Made by a program: the position numbers and the translations under genes. 13,842 nt of DNA, taken from the NCBI GenBank assembly GCA_041493205.1, contig JBGPYM010000060.1:1-13842 (forward strand), in the 5' to 3' direction. Source of the DNA: JBGPYM01 sp041493205 (GTDB taxonomy: Bacteria; Bacteroidota; Ignavibacteria; UBA10030; UBA6906). Under the pieces are notes generated by a model, which ran no database searches, was not told where the DNA came from, and was given only the letters and a program-made list of their open reading frames with translations. How positions within the stretch are numbered: the first letter of the stretch is position 1; each line of letters starts with the position of its first letter. Positions 1-7,192 of the stretch are shown in pieces.

Positions 1-258
1 GAACCAGGCCACGCTCGCAATGTCGATCCAGGAGGCCTTCTCCAGGAACTGCATGCCCGCCTCCGTATTGATGCCGGCAAGGCTCCTGTCGAACTTCAGG
101 AATATGAGTACCGCGAGGACGAGCTGCAGGGCTGCAACGGCGAGCGACGTCCACCGGATCAGATCCCTCCGCTCCTTGGGCAGCATCAACACCAGGATCA
201 TGCCCGCCACGGGCAGAAAGGTGATCCATGAAAGAACCCCGATTCCAAAGATGCTCAT
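1..258 (-). CDS. nuoM: NADH-quinone oxidoreductase subunit M, N-terminal part (cut by window edge)
   Basis: Only the first 86 codons are inside the window; the gene continues past position 1. NuoM is one of the antiporter-like, proton-pumping subunits of the complex I membrane arm. The visible protein begins MSIFGIGVLSWITFLPVAG. It has a hydrophobic first helix (about residues 5-26), a short basic cytoplasmic turn (PKERRD) and a second helix (about 36-54), then EKASWIDIASVAWF. That last stretch fits the region just before the GVDGLS motif of the family, which would lie outside the window. The ATG at 258 is supported by CAGGAG (268-273), 9 bases upstream. It follows nuoL after 48 bp in the same direction. 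The assignment rests on the partial match and on its place after nuoL; nuoN would be expected next. Confidence 0.88.
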   Translation of the reverse strand, partial: MSIFGIGVLSWITFLPVAGMILVLMLPKERRDLIRWTSLAVAALQLVLAVLIFLKFDRSLAGINTEAGMQFLEKASWIDIASVAWF

Positions 259-267
259 GAACGTGTA

Positions 268-273
268 CTCCTG
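268..273 (-). promoter_or_regulatory. Ribosome binding site of nuoM
   Basis: The minus strand reads CAGGAG, 9 bases upstream of the nuoM ATG. It supports separate translation initiation after the 48-bp nuoL-nuoM gap. Confidence 0.6.
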
Positions 274-306
274 GAGAAAGTAGTCGTAAACCCGGAACGC
301 GCGGCG

Positions 307-2379
307 TTAAACGAGCCGGAACACAAAATAAAACACCATGACACCCAGGACCGCAAAAATGATATACGTCTGCACCTTGCCTGTCTGGAATTTCCGGAGC
401 ACCAGGCCGAGGAATCCGGAAAGGTAGGCGCTGAAATTCACAAACCCGTCGACCACGTACGTATCAAAAAGCCCGCTTACGTACGACAGGCCTTTTGTCG
501 ACTTGCCCGCCCCGTTGACCACGCCGTCGATCAGCGTGTCGTCGAACCATCGCATGACCCGTGTGAGCCCGAGGGTTCCGTTGATCACGACGGCCTGGTA
601 GAGCTCATCGAAATACCACTTGTTCAGGAGGAACCGGTGCAGGGGCGCGAGGGCCTGCGCGACGGCGTCGGCATTGATCTTCTTCCAGTAGTAGGTCGCA
701 AACGCAGCGAGAATGCCGAGTCCGGCCACGATGAGCGAGAGCGCCATGGCGGTCAGATGCACGTGTTCCAGCGCTTCCTCGAAGAGACCCGCCGGAGGTG
801 CCGCGACAACGGACGGGACGACCGACTCCGGCCGTTCCACGGCATGCGCTACCCAGCCGCTGGAGGCGCCGAACGGGTTGAAACTGTAGAATGCGAAGAA
901 ACAGAGGATTGCCAGAATGACCAGCGGGATGGTCATGACCTTCGGCGACTCGTGGATATGCTCGGCCCGTCCGCCGTCCTTGTGACCCCCGAAAAACGTG
1001 AGGATCACCAGGCGGAACATATAAAATGCCGTCAGGCCCGCGACCAGGAAGCCGGTGAGCGGAATGATGAGGTGGCCGCTCAGTCCGCTGAAGGCGAGCG
1101 TCCCGGCAAGGATTTCGTCCTTGCTGAGGAACCCCGATGTGAACGGTACGCCGGAGATCGCGAGCGTATACATGAGAAACGTCCAGAACGTGATGGGCAT
1201 CCTCCTCCGCAGGCCTCCCATGTTCCGGATATCCTGCGCATCGGTCTGGTGATCATGCTGGTGGTGCAGTGCGTTGTGCATGGCATGGATTACCGAACCC
1301 GAACCGAGGAACAGCCCCGCTTTGAACATCGCATGGGTGACGAGGTGGAAGAACCCCGCGGTAAATGCGCCCACCCCCAGGGCCATGATCATGTAGCCGA
1401 GCTGGCTGATGGTGGAGTACGCAAGGACTTTCTTGATGTCGTTCTGCGCAATCGCAATGGTGGCCGCGATGAACGCGGTGATGGCCCCGATGTACGCAAT
1501 CACCAGGAGGGCGTCAGCGGTCATCAGGGGGAAGAGCCGGGCGACCAGATACACCCCCGCGGCGACCATCGTGGCGGCATGGATCAATGCGCTGACCGGG
1601 GTCGGGCCTTCCATCGCGTCGGGGAGCCAGACATGGAGCGGGAACTGGGCGGATTTCCCGACGGCGCCGCAGAAGAGCAGGATGCCGGCCGCGGTGAGCC
1701 ACTCCTGGCTTGCGAACGGGAGCGTTCCGAATTTGACGCCTTCAAAGATTTCCTTCAGGCCGAACGTGTGGAACGTCATGAAGAGGATGGCAATGCCGAT
1801 AAAGAACCCGAGGTCTCCCACCCTGTTCACGATGAACGCCTTGATGGCGGCGTCGGAGGCGGATTTCTTCTCGTACCAGTGGCCGATGAGGAGATACGAA
1901 CTGATGCCGACCAGTTCCCATCCGACGTACAGGAGGAAGAGGTTGTCCGCCAGCACAATGGTCAGCATGGAGAAGGAGAAGAACCCCAGGTACGCGAAAT
2001 ACCGTGAGTACCGGACGTCTCCCCCCATGTACCCGATCGAGAAGAAATGCACCAGGGTACTGATCAGGGTCACGACGACGAGCATGATCGCCGTCAGGTT
2101 GTCGATGGCGATGCCCATTACGATCTTCAGCGGTCCGATGCCCGGCACGTTCTGGAAATCGATCCAGGTGAAGTTGAGCGTGAGCGTTTCCGCGTGGAAC
2201 TGCGACAGCTTTGCCAGAAGGATGGCGATGGCAGACGCAAGCGCAAGGGTGATGGCCGCGGTGGAGAGCCAGTCTCCCTGGCGCGGCAGTTTCCTCCCGA
2301 AGAAAATCACCACCGTGAAGGCCGCAAGCGGCAGGAGCAGGGTCGCGATCGCGAGCGTGAGCAGGGTATCCGGAGCCAT
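307..2379 (-). CDS. nuoL: NADH-quinone oxidoreductase subunit L (antiporter-like)
   Basis: This 690-residue protein is the distal antiporter-like subunit of the complex I membrane arm, which pumps protons and carries the long lateral helix. The family core is clear: YVGWELVGISSYLLIGHWYE at 151-170 (E155, equivalent to the key Glu of TM5), GKSAQFPLHVWLPDAMEGP at 241-259 with the channel Lys K242, SALIHAATMV at 263-272, a FKA motif with K352, and FLSKDEIL at 417-424 (K420/D421). The C-terminal part (about 570-690) fits the lateral helix and final anchor TM; KWYFDELYQ at 587-595 is typical of the family. A His-rich loop at 365-377 is longer than in E. coli NuoL, as is the whole protein (about 613 residues in E. 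coli, from memory). It starts 4 bp after the nuoK stop with only a weak ribosome site, so translational coupling is likely. Confidence 0.97.
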   Translation of the reverse strand: MAPDTLLTLAIATLLLPLAAFTVVIFFGRKLPRQGDWLSTAAITLALASAIAILLAKLSQFHAETLTLNFTWIDFQNVPGIGPLKIVMGIAIDNLTAIMLVVVTLISTLVHFFSIGYMGGDVRYSRYFAYLGFFSFSMLTIVLADNLFLLYVGWELVGISSYLLIGHWYEKKSASDAAIKAFIVNRVGDLGFFIGIAILFMTFHTFGLKEIFEGVKFGTLPFASQEWLTAAGILLFCGAVGKSAQFPLHVWLPDAMEGPTPVSALIHAATMVAAGVYLVARLFPLMTADALLVIAYIGAITAFIAATIAIAQNDIKKVLAYSTISQLGYMIMALGVGAFTAGFFHLVTHAMFKAGLFLGSGSVIHAMHNALHHQHDHQTDAQDIRNMGGLRRRMPITFWTFLMYTLAISGVPFTSGFLSKDEILAGTLAFSGLSGHLIIPLTGFLVAGLTAFYMFRLVILTFFGGHKDGGRAEHIHESPKVMTIPLVILAILCFFAFYSFNPFGASSGWVAHAVERPESVVPSVVAAPPAGLFEEALEHVHLTAMALSLIVAGLGILAAFATYYWKKINADAVAQALAPLHRFLLNKWYFDELYQAVVINGTLGLTRVMRWFDDTLIDGVVNGAGKSTKGLSYVSGLFDTYVVDGFVNFSAYLSGFLGLVLRKFQTGKVQTYIIFAVLGVMVFYFVFRLV

Positions 2380-2383
2380 GGGG

Positions 2384-2737
2384 TTATTCTTTCAGTGAGC
2401 TCACTTCGTCGACGTTGACCGTCTGGAAGCGGTGGTAAATGTTCAGGACGATGGCCAGCGCGACGGCGGCCTCTGCGGCGGCGAGGATGATGACAAAAAT
2501 CGCCGCCACCTGACCGTCGAAATTCTTCGCGCCGTAGCGCGCAAAGGCAATAAAGTTGATGTTGGCCGAGTTCAGGACGAGCTCGATACCCATCAGCACC
2601 AGGATGGCGTTCTTCCGCGTCACGATGCCGAAGATGCCGAGCGCAAAGAGCACCGCGCTCACGATGAGAAAGTGCGCAAGCTGCACGTGCGGCAGCCAGG
2701 TCGTGATGTCATGCCAGAGGCTCAGGAGCGAACTCAT
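2384..2737 (-). CDS. nuoK: NADH-quinone oxidoreductase subunit K
   Basis: This small three-helix subunit of the complex I membrane arm is the MrpC homologue and contributes to a proton path. It has 117 residues, about 15 more than E. coli NuoK, the extra being at the N-terminus (SSLLSLWHDITTWLPHVQ). The two buried glutamates needed for pumping are visible: E52 in LMGIELVLNSANINF and E89 in ILAAAEAAVALAIVL. They correspond to E. coli E36 and E72. The C-terminal motif NVDEVSSLKE is also typical. The ATG is preceded by GGAAAG at 2745-2750 (7 bases spacing). The gene begins 15 bp after nuoJ and ends 4 bp before nuoL, as expected for the operon. Confidence 0.97.
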   Translation of the reverse strand: MSSLLSLWHDITTWLPHVQLAHFLIVSAVLFALGIFGIVTRKNAILVLMGIELVLNSANINFIAFARYGAKNFDGQVAAIFVIILAAAEAAVALAIVLNIYHRFQTVNVDEVSSLKE

Positions 2738-2752
2738 TTGATTTCTTTCCGT

Positions 2753-3256
2753 TTATGCTTTTCTGTTCCGGCGGGCAGTCATGGCCGCCCCGATAAGCGC
2801 GACCAGGAGAATGACCGAGGCGATTTCGAACGGGAGCAGGTACGACGTCATGAGCAGCTCGCCCAGAACCGCGGTCGTCGGCCGGCCGGCTTCCATGGGG
2901 ACGCCCACGCCCCCCCACATGGAATAGAACAGTCCTGCGAGTGACCCCGCCACCACCGCCACAAGGATGAGCGCGGGGATGGTCTGGAGCGTTCCCGTCT
3001 TTATTTCAACATTGATCACTTTGTTGGTCAGCATGACGCCGAAGAGCAGCAGAACGAGGATTCCGCCCACGTAGATCAGGATTTGCGTGACGGCGAGAAA
3101 GTCGGCCTGCAGAAGAACATACAGGCCTGCCACCCCGAAGAACGTGAACAGCAGGGAGAACGCCGAATAGATGATGTTCCTCGAGAAGACGACGATAAAT
3201 GCCGAGACCAGCGTGATGAGGGCGAACACGAAGAAGGCGACATCAAACAGTTGCAT
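2753..3256 (-). CDS. nuoJ: NADH-quinone oxidoreductase subunit J
   Basis: This 167-residue integral membrane subunit packs between NuoH and NuoK in the proximal membrane arm of complex I. Five hydrophobic helices are visible (about 5-24, 29-48, 54-75, 92-112 and 141-161). The third contains the family signature TQILIYVGGILVLLLFGVML (57-76), where the conserved Tyr/Gly-Gly lies in the helix that changes conformation during turnover. The second carries SAFSLLFTFFGVAGLYVLL. The cytoplasmic end is basic (TARRNRKA). The start lies 6 bp after the nuoI stop; a modest AAGGT at 3267-3271 inside the last nuoI codons could serve as ribosome site. No anomalies were seen. Confidence 0.96.
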   Translation of the reverse strand: MQLFDVAFFVFALITLVSAFIVVFSRNIIYSAFSLLFTFFGVAGLYVLLQADFLAVTQILIYVGGILVLLLFGVMLTNKVINVEIKTGTLQTIPALILVAVVAGSLAGLFYSMWGGVGVPMEAGRPTTAVLGELLMTSYLLPFEIASVILLVALIGAAMTARRNRKA

Positions 3257-3262
3257 GGGTGG

Positions 3263-3889
3263 CTAGACCTTGCTGTCGGGAGTGGATGGCGGTTCTCCGC
3301 CGGCCGGTGCGGCCGGGGCAGGCGGGACCGCAGGTTTCGGAGCGGCGGCAGGCGCCGGTCGGGGGGCGGCCGCGGCGGCCGCTTTTTTGGCTGCCTGCTC
3401 CTTTTCGTAGACGGACAGTTTCGCCTTCGCGGTATCGACCTCCGCAGGCGTCATCGTGGCAAAGTTGTAGATCAGGTTGTTCCGTTCGTATTCCGCAAAC
3501 TCGTACACGTCGGTCATCTTGATGCATTCGGTCGGACAGGGATACACGCAGAGACCGCAGTAGCAGCATTTCGCGATGTCGATGTCGAAGACCGGGACGT
3601 ACAGACGCTTCTTCGTCCCGACCGAGGTCAGGCCGAGATCGACGTCGGGAGTCGATTTGATCGTCTCAATTATGATGCAGTCGACGGGGCACGCCATGGA
3701 GCACTGATCGCACCCGATGCAGTCGTCCATATTGACGTAGAGCCGGTTCCGAGCCCGTTCGGGAAGCTTCAGTTTGACGTCCGGGTACTGAATCGTCACA
3801 GCGGGCGTAAACAGGTGCCGCCAGGTGATCTTCATCCCGACGAGGACCGTGAAGACGCCGTCCCAGACGTTTTTGAAATATCTGCCCAT
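3263..3889 (-). CDS. nuoI: NADH-quinone oxidoreductase subunit I (two [4Fe-4S] ferredoxin-type) with Ala/Pro-rich C-terminal tail
   Basis: NuoI is the peripheral-arm subunit carrying clusters N6a and N6b, which relay electrons towards N2 in NuoB. Two classic motifs are present: C57-x2-C60-x2-C63-x3-C67 followed by P68 (CIGCDQCSMACP), and C108-x2-C111-x2-C114-x3-C118 followed by P119 (CCYCGLCVYPCP). An N-terminal amphipathic stretch (GRYFKNVWDGVFTVLVGMKITW) fits membrane-surface anchoring. I place the start at 3889, giving 208 residues, because AAAGGA at 3896-3901 lies 6 bases upstream and MGRYFKN matches family N-termini; the reading frame is open to 3949 but that would overlap nuoH. After about residue 165 the protein has an unusual low-complexity Ala/Pro tail (EKEQAAKKAAAAAAPRP onward) of about 44 residues that is not part of the ferredoxin fold. 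Confidence 0.96.
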   Translation of the reverse strand: MGRYFKNVWDGVFTVLVGMKITWRHLFTPAVTIQYPDVKLKLPERARNRLYVNMDDCIGCDQCSMACPVDCIIIETIKSTPDVDLGLTSVGTKKRLYVPVFDIDIAKCCYCGLCVYPCPTECIKMTDVYEFAEYERNNLIYNFATMTPAEVDTAKAKLSVYEKEQAAKKAAAAAAPRPAPAAAPKPAVPPAPAAPAGGEPPSTPDSKV

Positions 3890-3895
3890 AGAAAA

Positions 3896-3901
3896 TCCTT
3901 T
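3896..3901 (-). promoter_or_regulatory. Ribosome binding site deciding the nuoI start
   Basis: The minus strand reads AAAGGA 6 bases upstream of the ATG at 3889. It sits between the nuoH stop (3903-3905) and nuoI. It favours the 208-residue NuoI over the longer frame that would begin inside nuoH. Confidence 0.65.
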
Positions 3902-3902
3902 C

Positions 3903-4925
3903 TCAGCGAACGGCAAGAACCCAGAACCCGACACCGACCATGACGACAAAGGAAAACGGAATCAGGACCTTCCACGACACGTACATGAGCTGGTCCACGC
4001 GGAGGCGCGGGAGCGTCCACCGGAGCCACATCTGGATGAAGATGAACGTCATCCCCTTGGACAGGAACCAGAAGAGGCCCCACCAGGGTCCCGACAGAAA
4101 CTCGCCGAACGGGCTGTTCCACCCACCAAAAAACATCGCGGATGCGATGGCAGAGACGGCAAACATGTTGGCGTATTCCGAGAGAAACAGGAGGGCGAAG
4201 CGCATGCCGCCGTATTCCGTGTGATACCCTCCTACCAGCTCCGATTCCGCCTCCGGGATATCAAACGGGGTGCGGTTTGTCTCGGCCAGCGAGGCGACAA
4301 AGTAGATCACACCCGCAATGAAGAGCAGGGGGAATTTCTGGAACACGAACCAGTTCCAGAACCAGCCCGCCTGCGCCCTGTTGATTTCCTGCAGGTCAAA
4401 CGATCCGACCACCATCACCACTGCAAGCAGAGAGAGTGCGATGGGGATTTCGTAACTGACGATCTGGGCGGCCGAGCGCATGGCGCCGAAGAGGGACCAC
4501 TTGTTGTTGGACGACCACCCCGCCATCAGCAGTCCGATGACCACCAGCGACGAGATGGCGATGACGTAAAAGAGCCCGAGGTTGATCTCGCTTCCGATGT
4601 ACGCTGCGCTGAAGGGAATGGCCGCAAAGGCCGCATAGGAGCCGACAAACACCACGTAGGGGGCGAGGATGAACAGCTTTCGATCGGCGGCGGACGGGAT
4701 GATATCCTCCTTCTGGATCAGCTTGAGGATGTCGGCGATGGTTTGTGACCACCCATGCCACCCGGTGCGCATCGGGCCGAGCCGGTCCTGCATGTGGGCG
4801 GAGATTTTCCTTTCCCACCAGACGGCGAAGAGGGCAAACGGGATCACCCAGAGGAGGGGCAGCACCGCCATCAGGGTATAGACCAGGGCTTCATTGCGGA
4901 GAATGTCGACGAGAAACTCTTTCAT
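3903..4925 (-). CDS. nuoH: NADH-quinone oxidoreductase subunit H
   Basis: NuoH joins the peripheral and membrane arms of complex I and forms much of the quinone-access chamber. With the ATG at 4925 it has 340 residues. About eight membrane helices are visible (roughly 16-37, 86-107, 116-136, 156-176, 198-216, 245-267, 279-300, 316-338). Family motifs include WWERKISAHMQDRLGPMRTG (36-55), VSYEIPIALSLL (156-167, with conserved E159) and the signature AETNRTPFDIPEAESELVGG (214-233) on the quinone-facing loop. RWTLPRLRVDQLM (302-314) near the C-terminus is also typical. No clear Shine-Dalgarno precedes 4925. The frame stays open to a GTG at 4956-4958, which would add 11 residues, but alignment with family N-termini favours 4925. 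It follows nuoD after only 72 bp, where many operons have nuoE, nuoF and nuoG. Confidence 0.96.
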   Translation of the reverse strand: MKEFLVDILRNEALVYTLMAVLPLLWVIPFALFAVWWERKISAHMQDRLGPMRTGWHGWSQTIADILKLIQKEDIIPSAADRKLFILAPYVVFVGSYAAFAAIPFSAAYIGSEINLGLFYVIAISSLVVIGLLMAGWSSNNKWSLFGAMRSAAQIVSYEIPIALSLLAVVMVVGSFDLQEINRAQAGWFWNWFVFQKFPLLFIAGVIYFVASLAETNRTPFDIPEAESELVGGYHTEYGGMRFALLFLSEYANMFAVSAIASAMFFGGWNSPFGEFLSGPWWGLFWFLSKGMTFIFIQMWLRWTLPRLRVDQLMYVSWKVLIPFSFVVMVGVGFWVLAVR

Positions 4926-4997
4926 AGGCCGGACGAGGAGGTGAGCATTACAAGGCACCTGCGACAGATTGCGGTTTCGGGGTCATGGCACACTGGA

Positions 4998-6161
4998 TTA
5001 CCGGTCGACCTCCCCCAGGACGATATCGACGCTCCCGAGGATTGCCACCAGGTCGCTTATCATTGCGCCGCGCGACATGGCAGGGAGGGCGGACAGGTTG
5101 ACAAAGCACGGCGATTTGACCTTGACGCGGTACGGGCTCGCCGACCCGTCCGCAATGATGTAGTAGCCGAGCTCTCCCTTCGGTGTTTCGGTACGGACAT
5201 AGATGTCCCCGGCATCGGGCCGGATGCGCTTCGGGATGGCGGACTGCACGTCTCCCGGCGGGATTTTGGCTGCCGCCTGCTCGATGATGTTGACGCTCTG
5301 CTCCATTTCCCGGACGCGGACCATGTAGCGGTCCCAGCAATCGCCGACGGTCCCCATGGCCCCTGTCCCGACAGGGATCTCGAAGTCAAGCGCGCTGTAG
5401 ACCGAGTACGTGTCGTTCTTCCGAAGGTCCCATTTCACGCCCGAACCACGCAGCACCGGTCCGCTGCACGCATAGTTAATGGCCACCTCTGCGGGGAGCA
5501 CTCCGACATTGGCCGTACGTTCAACGAAAATTTTGTTGTACGAGAGGAGGTCGTTCAATTCCTTGATCTTGGGGCGGAAATACGCGCAGAAATCCTTCGA
5601 TTTTTCGGCGAAGTTCGGCTGCACGTCGTGCGACAGGCCGCCCACCCACATGTAGTTATAGAGGAGGCGTGCACCGCAGGTATTCTCAAAAATGTCAAGG
5701 ACGCGTTCCCGGTCGCGCATGCAATACAGGAACGGTGTAAACGCGCCGATATCGAGGCCATACGTTCCGATGGCAATCAGATGACTCACGATCCTCGAGA
5801 ACTCCGCCATGATCACGCGGATGTACTCGACGCGTTCCGGCACGGTGATCTTGAGCATTTTCTCCATCGCGACGACGAAGCCAAACTCGTTACTCATCGC
5901 CGCGACGTAGTCCAGCCGGTCGGCGTACGGGATGACCTGCTGGTAGTTCGTCATGTGTTCGCAGTGCTTCTCGAAGCACCGGTGGAGATACCCCATGTGA
6001 GGAATCACATCGACCACCACTTCGCCGTCCGCGACAACCCCCAGGCGGAGTACGCCGTGAGTGGACGGATGCTGGGGTCCCATGTTGATGACGATTTCTT
6101 CGGTCTTGAGCGCCCGGCCGAGCCCCGGGACGTCGGTCGAATGTGTCAGGGTCTCTTCCAT
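4998..6161 (-). CDS. nuoD: NADH-quinone oxidoreductase subunit D (49-kDa-type, quinone site)
   Basis: NuoD forms the quinone reduction site together with NuoB and descends from the large subunit of [NiFe] hydrogenases. The 387-residue protein is full length. The quinone-loop motif GPQHPSTHGVLR is at 28-39 (both His present), and DY at 84-85 matches the Tyr that contacts the quinone headgroup. Further conserved blocks are HRCFEKHCEHMTNYQQVIPY, YMWVGGLSHD and VGVLPAEVAINYACSGPVLRGSG. The C-terminus SDLVAILGSVDIVLGEVDR is nearly invariant in the family. The hydrogenase Ni-Fe cysteine motifs are absent, as in all NuoD. Its ATG shares one base with the nuoC stop (TGATG), so the two are translationally coupled. 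NuoC and NuoD are separate here, unlike the NuoCD fusion of E. coli. Confidence 0.98.
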   Translation of the reverse strand: MEETLTHSTDVPGLGRALKTEEIVINMGPQHPSTHGVLRLGVVADGEVVVDVIPHMGYLHRCFEKHCEHMTNYQQVIPYADRLDYVAAMSNEFGFVVAMEKMLKITVPERVEYIRVIMAEFSRIVSHLIAIGTYGLDIGAFTPFLYCMRDRERVLDIFENTCGARLLYNYMWVGGLSHDVQPNFAEKSKDFCAYFRPKIKELNDLLSYNKIFVERTANVGVLPAEVAINYACSGPVLRGSGVKWDLRKNDTYSVYSALDFEIPVGTGAMGTVGDCWDRYMVRVREMEQSVNIIEQAAAKIPPGDVQSAIPKRIRPDAGDIYVRTETPKGELGYYIIADGSASPYRVKVKSPCFVNLSALPAMSRGAMISDLVAILGSVDIVLGEVDR

Positions 6162-6640
6162 CAGTAGGGAACCTTCATGCCGTTGTAAAACTCGGGGACC
6201 TGATAATCTTTGCGGAGCGGATGACCTTCCCAGTCATCCGGAAGCAGGATCCGCCGGAGGTCGGGGTGTCCGTCGAAGACGATTCCGAAGAGGTCGTACG
6301 CTTCCCGTTCGTGCCAGTTGGCGGTGCGCCAGACCGCCTGCACGGAAGCGACGCGCGGGTGCTCGCGCATCACCTCGGTCTTCAGGGTGATCTTGTGGTT
6401 GCGCTTCATGGAGTGGAGGTGGTAGACGACGCCCAGCTTCCCGCCGGTGTAGTCCACGCCGCTGAGGCACATCAGCACATCGAACTGCATCTGTTCGTCA
6501 TCGCGGAGAAACAGTGCGACGTTCTGCATCATGTCGGGCGCAACCCGGACGAACGGGTTGAGCACACCCTCGAGCTTCGCCTCAAGGATCGCGTCGCCGA
6601 ACCGCGCCTTGAGGGTATCGGAGATTTCCTGGGGAATCAT
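6161..6640 (-). CDS. nuoC: NADH-quinone oxidoreductase subunit C (30-kDa-type)
   Basis: NuoC is a cofactor-free peripheral-arm subunit that packs against NuoD and NuoI. The 159-residue protein has the family signature at 111-146: EREAYDLFGIVFDGHPDLRR followed by ILLPDDWEGHPLRKDY. The N-terminal half has the expected mixed fold with FDVLMCLSGVDY (53-64) and VVYHLHSM (71-78). The ATG lies 47 bp after nuoB with no evident Shine-Dalgarno; I see no better alternative start. The stop overlaps the nuoD start by one base. Confidence 0.96.
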   Translation of the reverse strand: MIPQEISDTLKARFGDAILEAKLEGVLNPFVRVAPDMMQNVALFLRDDEQMQFDVLMCLSGVDYTGGKLGVVYHLHSMKRNHKITLKTEVMREHPRVASVQAVWRTANWHEREAYDLFGIVFDGHPDLRRILLPDDWEGHPLRKDYQVPEFYNGMKVPY

Positions 6641-6687
6641 GGGGGTCAGAGTGAAAGTTCGATGTCAGAGTGGGCGCGGGGAGAGGG

Positions 6688-7182
6688 TCAGGCCGATTTT
6701 TTCCTGGCGAGGCTCTCGGTGCGGATCTTCTCCTGAAGCTTCAGGAGTCCTTCCATCAGAGCCTCAGGGCGCGGCGGACACCCCGGGACGTACACATCCA
6801 CCGGAATGACGCGGTCCACCCCTTTGAGCACGTGATAGCCGTGCTCCCAGTACGGTCCGCCGCAGGTAGCGCAGCTTCCCATGGAGATGACGTAGCGGGG
6901 TTCGGACATCTGATCGTAGAGCACTTTGATCCGCGATGCCATCTTGAGAGTCACGGTCCCGGACACAATCATCACGTCCGACTGGCGCGGCGTGGCGCGG
7001 AAAAAAGTACCAAACCGGTCCAAGTCATAGTGGCTTGCGCCCGTGGCCATCATCTCGATAGCGCAGCAGGCCAGGCCGAATTGCATCCCCCAGACGGATG
7101 ACAGCCGGGCCCAGTTCAGAAGGCTGTCGAGCGAGGTGATGATGATATTGCTGTTTTCGAATTTCTGGTCCAGCAGTCCCAT
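6688..7182 (-). CDS. nuoB: NADH-quinone oxidoreductase subunit B (cluster N2)
   Basis: NuoB binds the terminal [4Fe-4S] cluster N2, which passes electrons to quinone at the NuoB/NuoD interface. In the 164-residue protein the four expected ligands are C39 and C40 (GLACCAIEMM, the tandem pair), C104 (SMGSCATCGG) and C135 (VPGCPPRPEAL). Other conserved blocks are ATPRQSDVMIVSGTVTLKM (63-81) and GVDRVIPVDVYVPG. A fifth cysteine, C107, lies three residues after C104, followed by GGPYWEHGYHVLKG; from memory this variant is usual in Bacteroidota/Chlorobi-type NuoB, so it is a lineage hint rather than a defect. The ATG has a GGGAG at 7187-7191 with 4 bases spacing and begins 10 bp after nuoA. Confidence 0.98.
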   Translation of the reverse strand: MGLLDQKFENSNIIITSLDSLLNWARLSSVWGMQFGLACCAIEMMATGASHYDLDRFGTFFRATPRQSDVMIVSGTVTLKMASRIKVLYDQMSEPRYVISMGSCATCGGPYWEHGYHVLKGVDRVIPVDVYVPGCPPRPEALMEGLLKLQEKIRTESLARKKSA

Positions 7183-7192
7183 AGATCTCCCG

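Noticed and set aside
637..2007. 456-codon open frame on the plus strand opposite nuoL
   Set aside because: The product is rich in Arg, Glu, Asp, Gly and His with no recognisable fold, the usual mirror of a GC-rich membrane-protein gene. nuoL on the other strand is certain.
1409..2398. 329-codon plus-strand open frame opposite nuoL
   Set aside because: It is another antisense shadow of nuoL, low in motifs and rich in Ser/Arg/Met; no ribosome site or family resemblance.
2395..2404. 10-bp palindrome near the end of nuoK
   Set aside because: It is short, lies inside the nuoK coding sequence, and is expected by chance.
3366..3388. GC-rich palindromic stretch followed by six T on the plus strand, resembling an intrinsic terminator
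   Set aside because: It is the reverse complement of the Lys-Lys-Ala repeat codons of the NuoI tail. No plus-strand gene ends there.
3381..3388. Run of six A in the sense strand of nuoI as a possible programmed frameshift site
   Set aside because: The run is in register AAA AAA G with the reading frame, not the X XXY YYZ arrangement needed for -1 slippage, and the zero frame gives a normal stop.
4926..4958. Alternative GTG start for nuoH, 11 codons upstream
   Set aside because: It has no ribosome site and adds a polar segment not expected in NuoH; the ATG at 4925 fits family N-termini better. Not fully excluded.
4755..6167. 470-codon plus-strand open frame opposite nuoD and the start of nuoH
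   Set aside because: It is fully antisense to nuoD, whose motifs are unmistakable. The His/Asp/Arg-rich composition is typical of a reverse-strand artefact.
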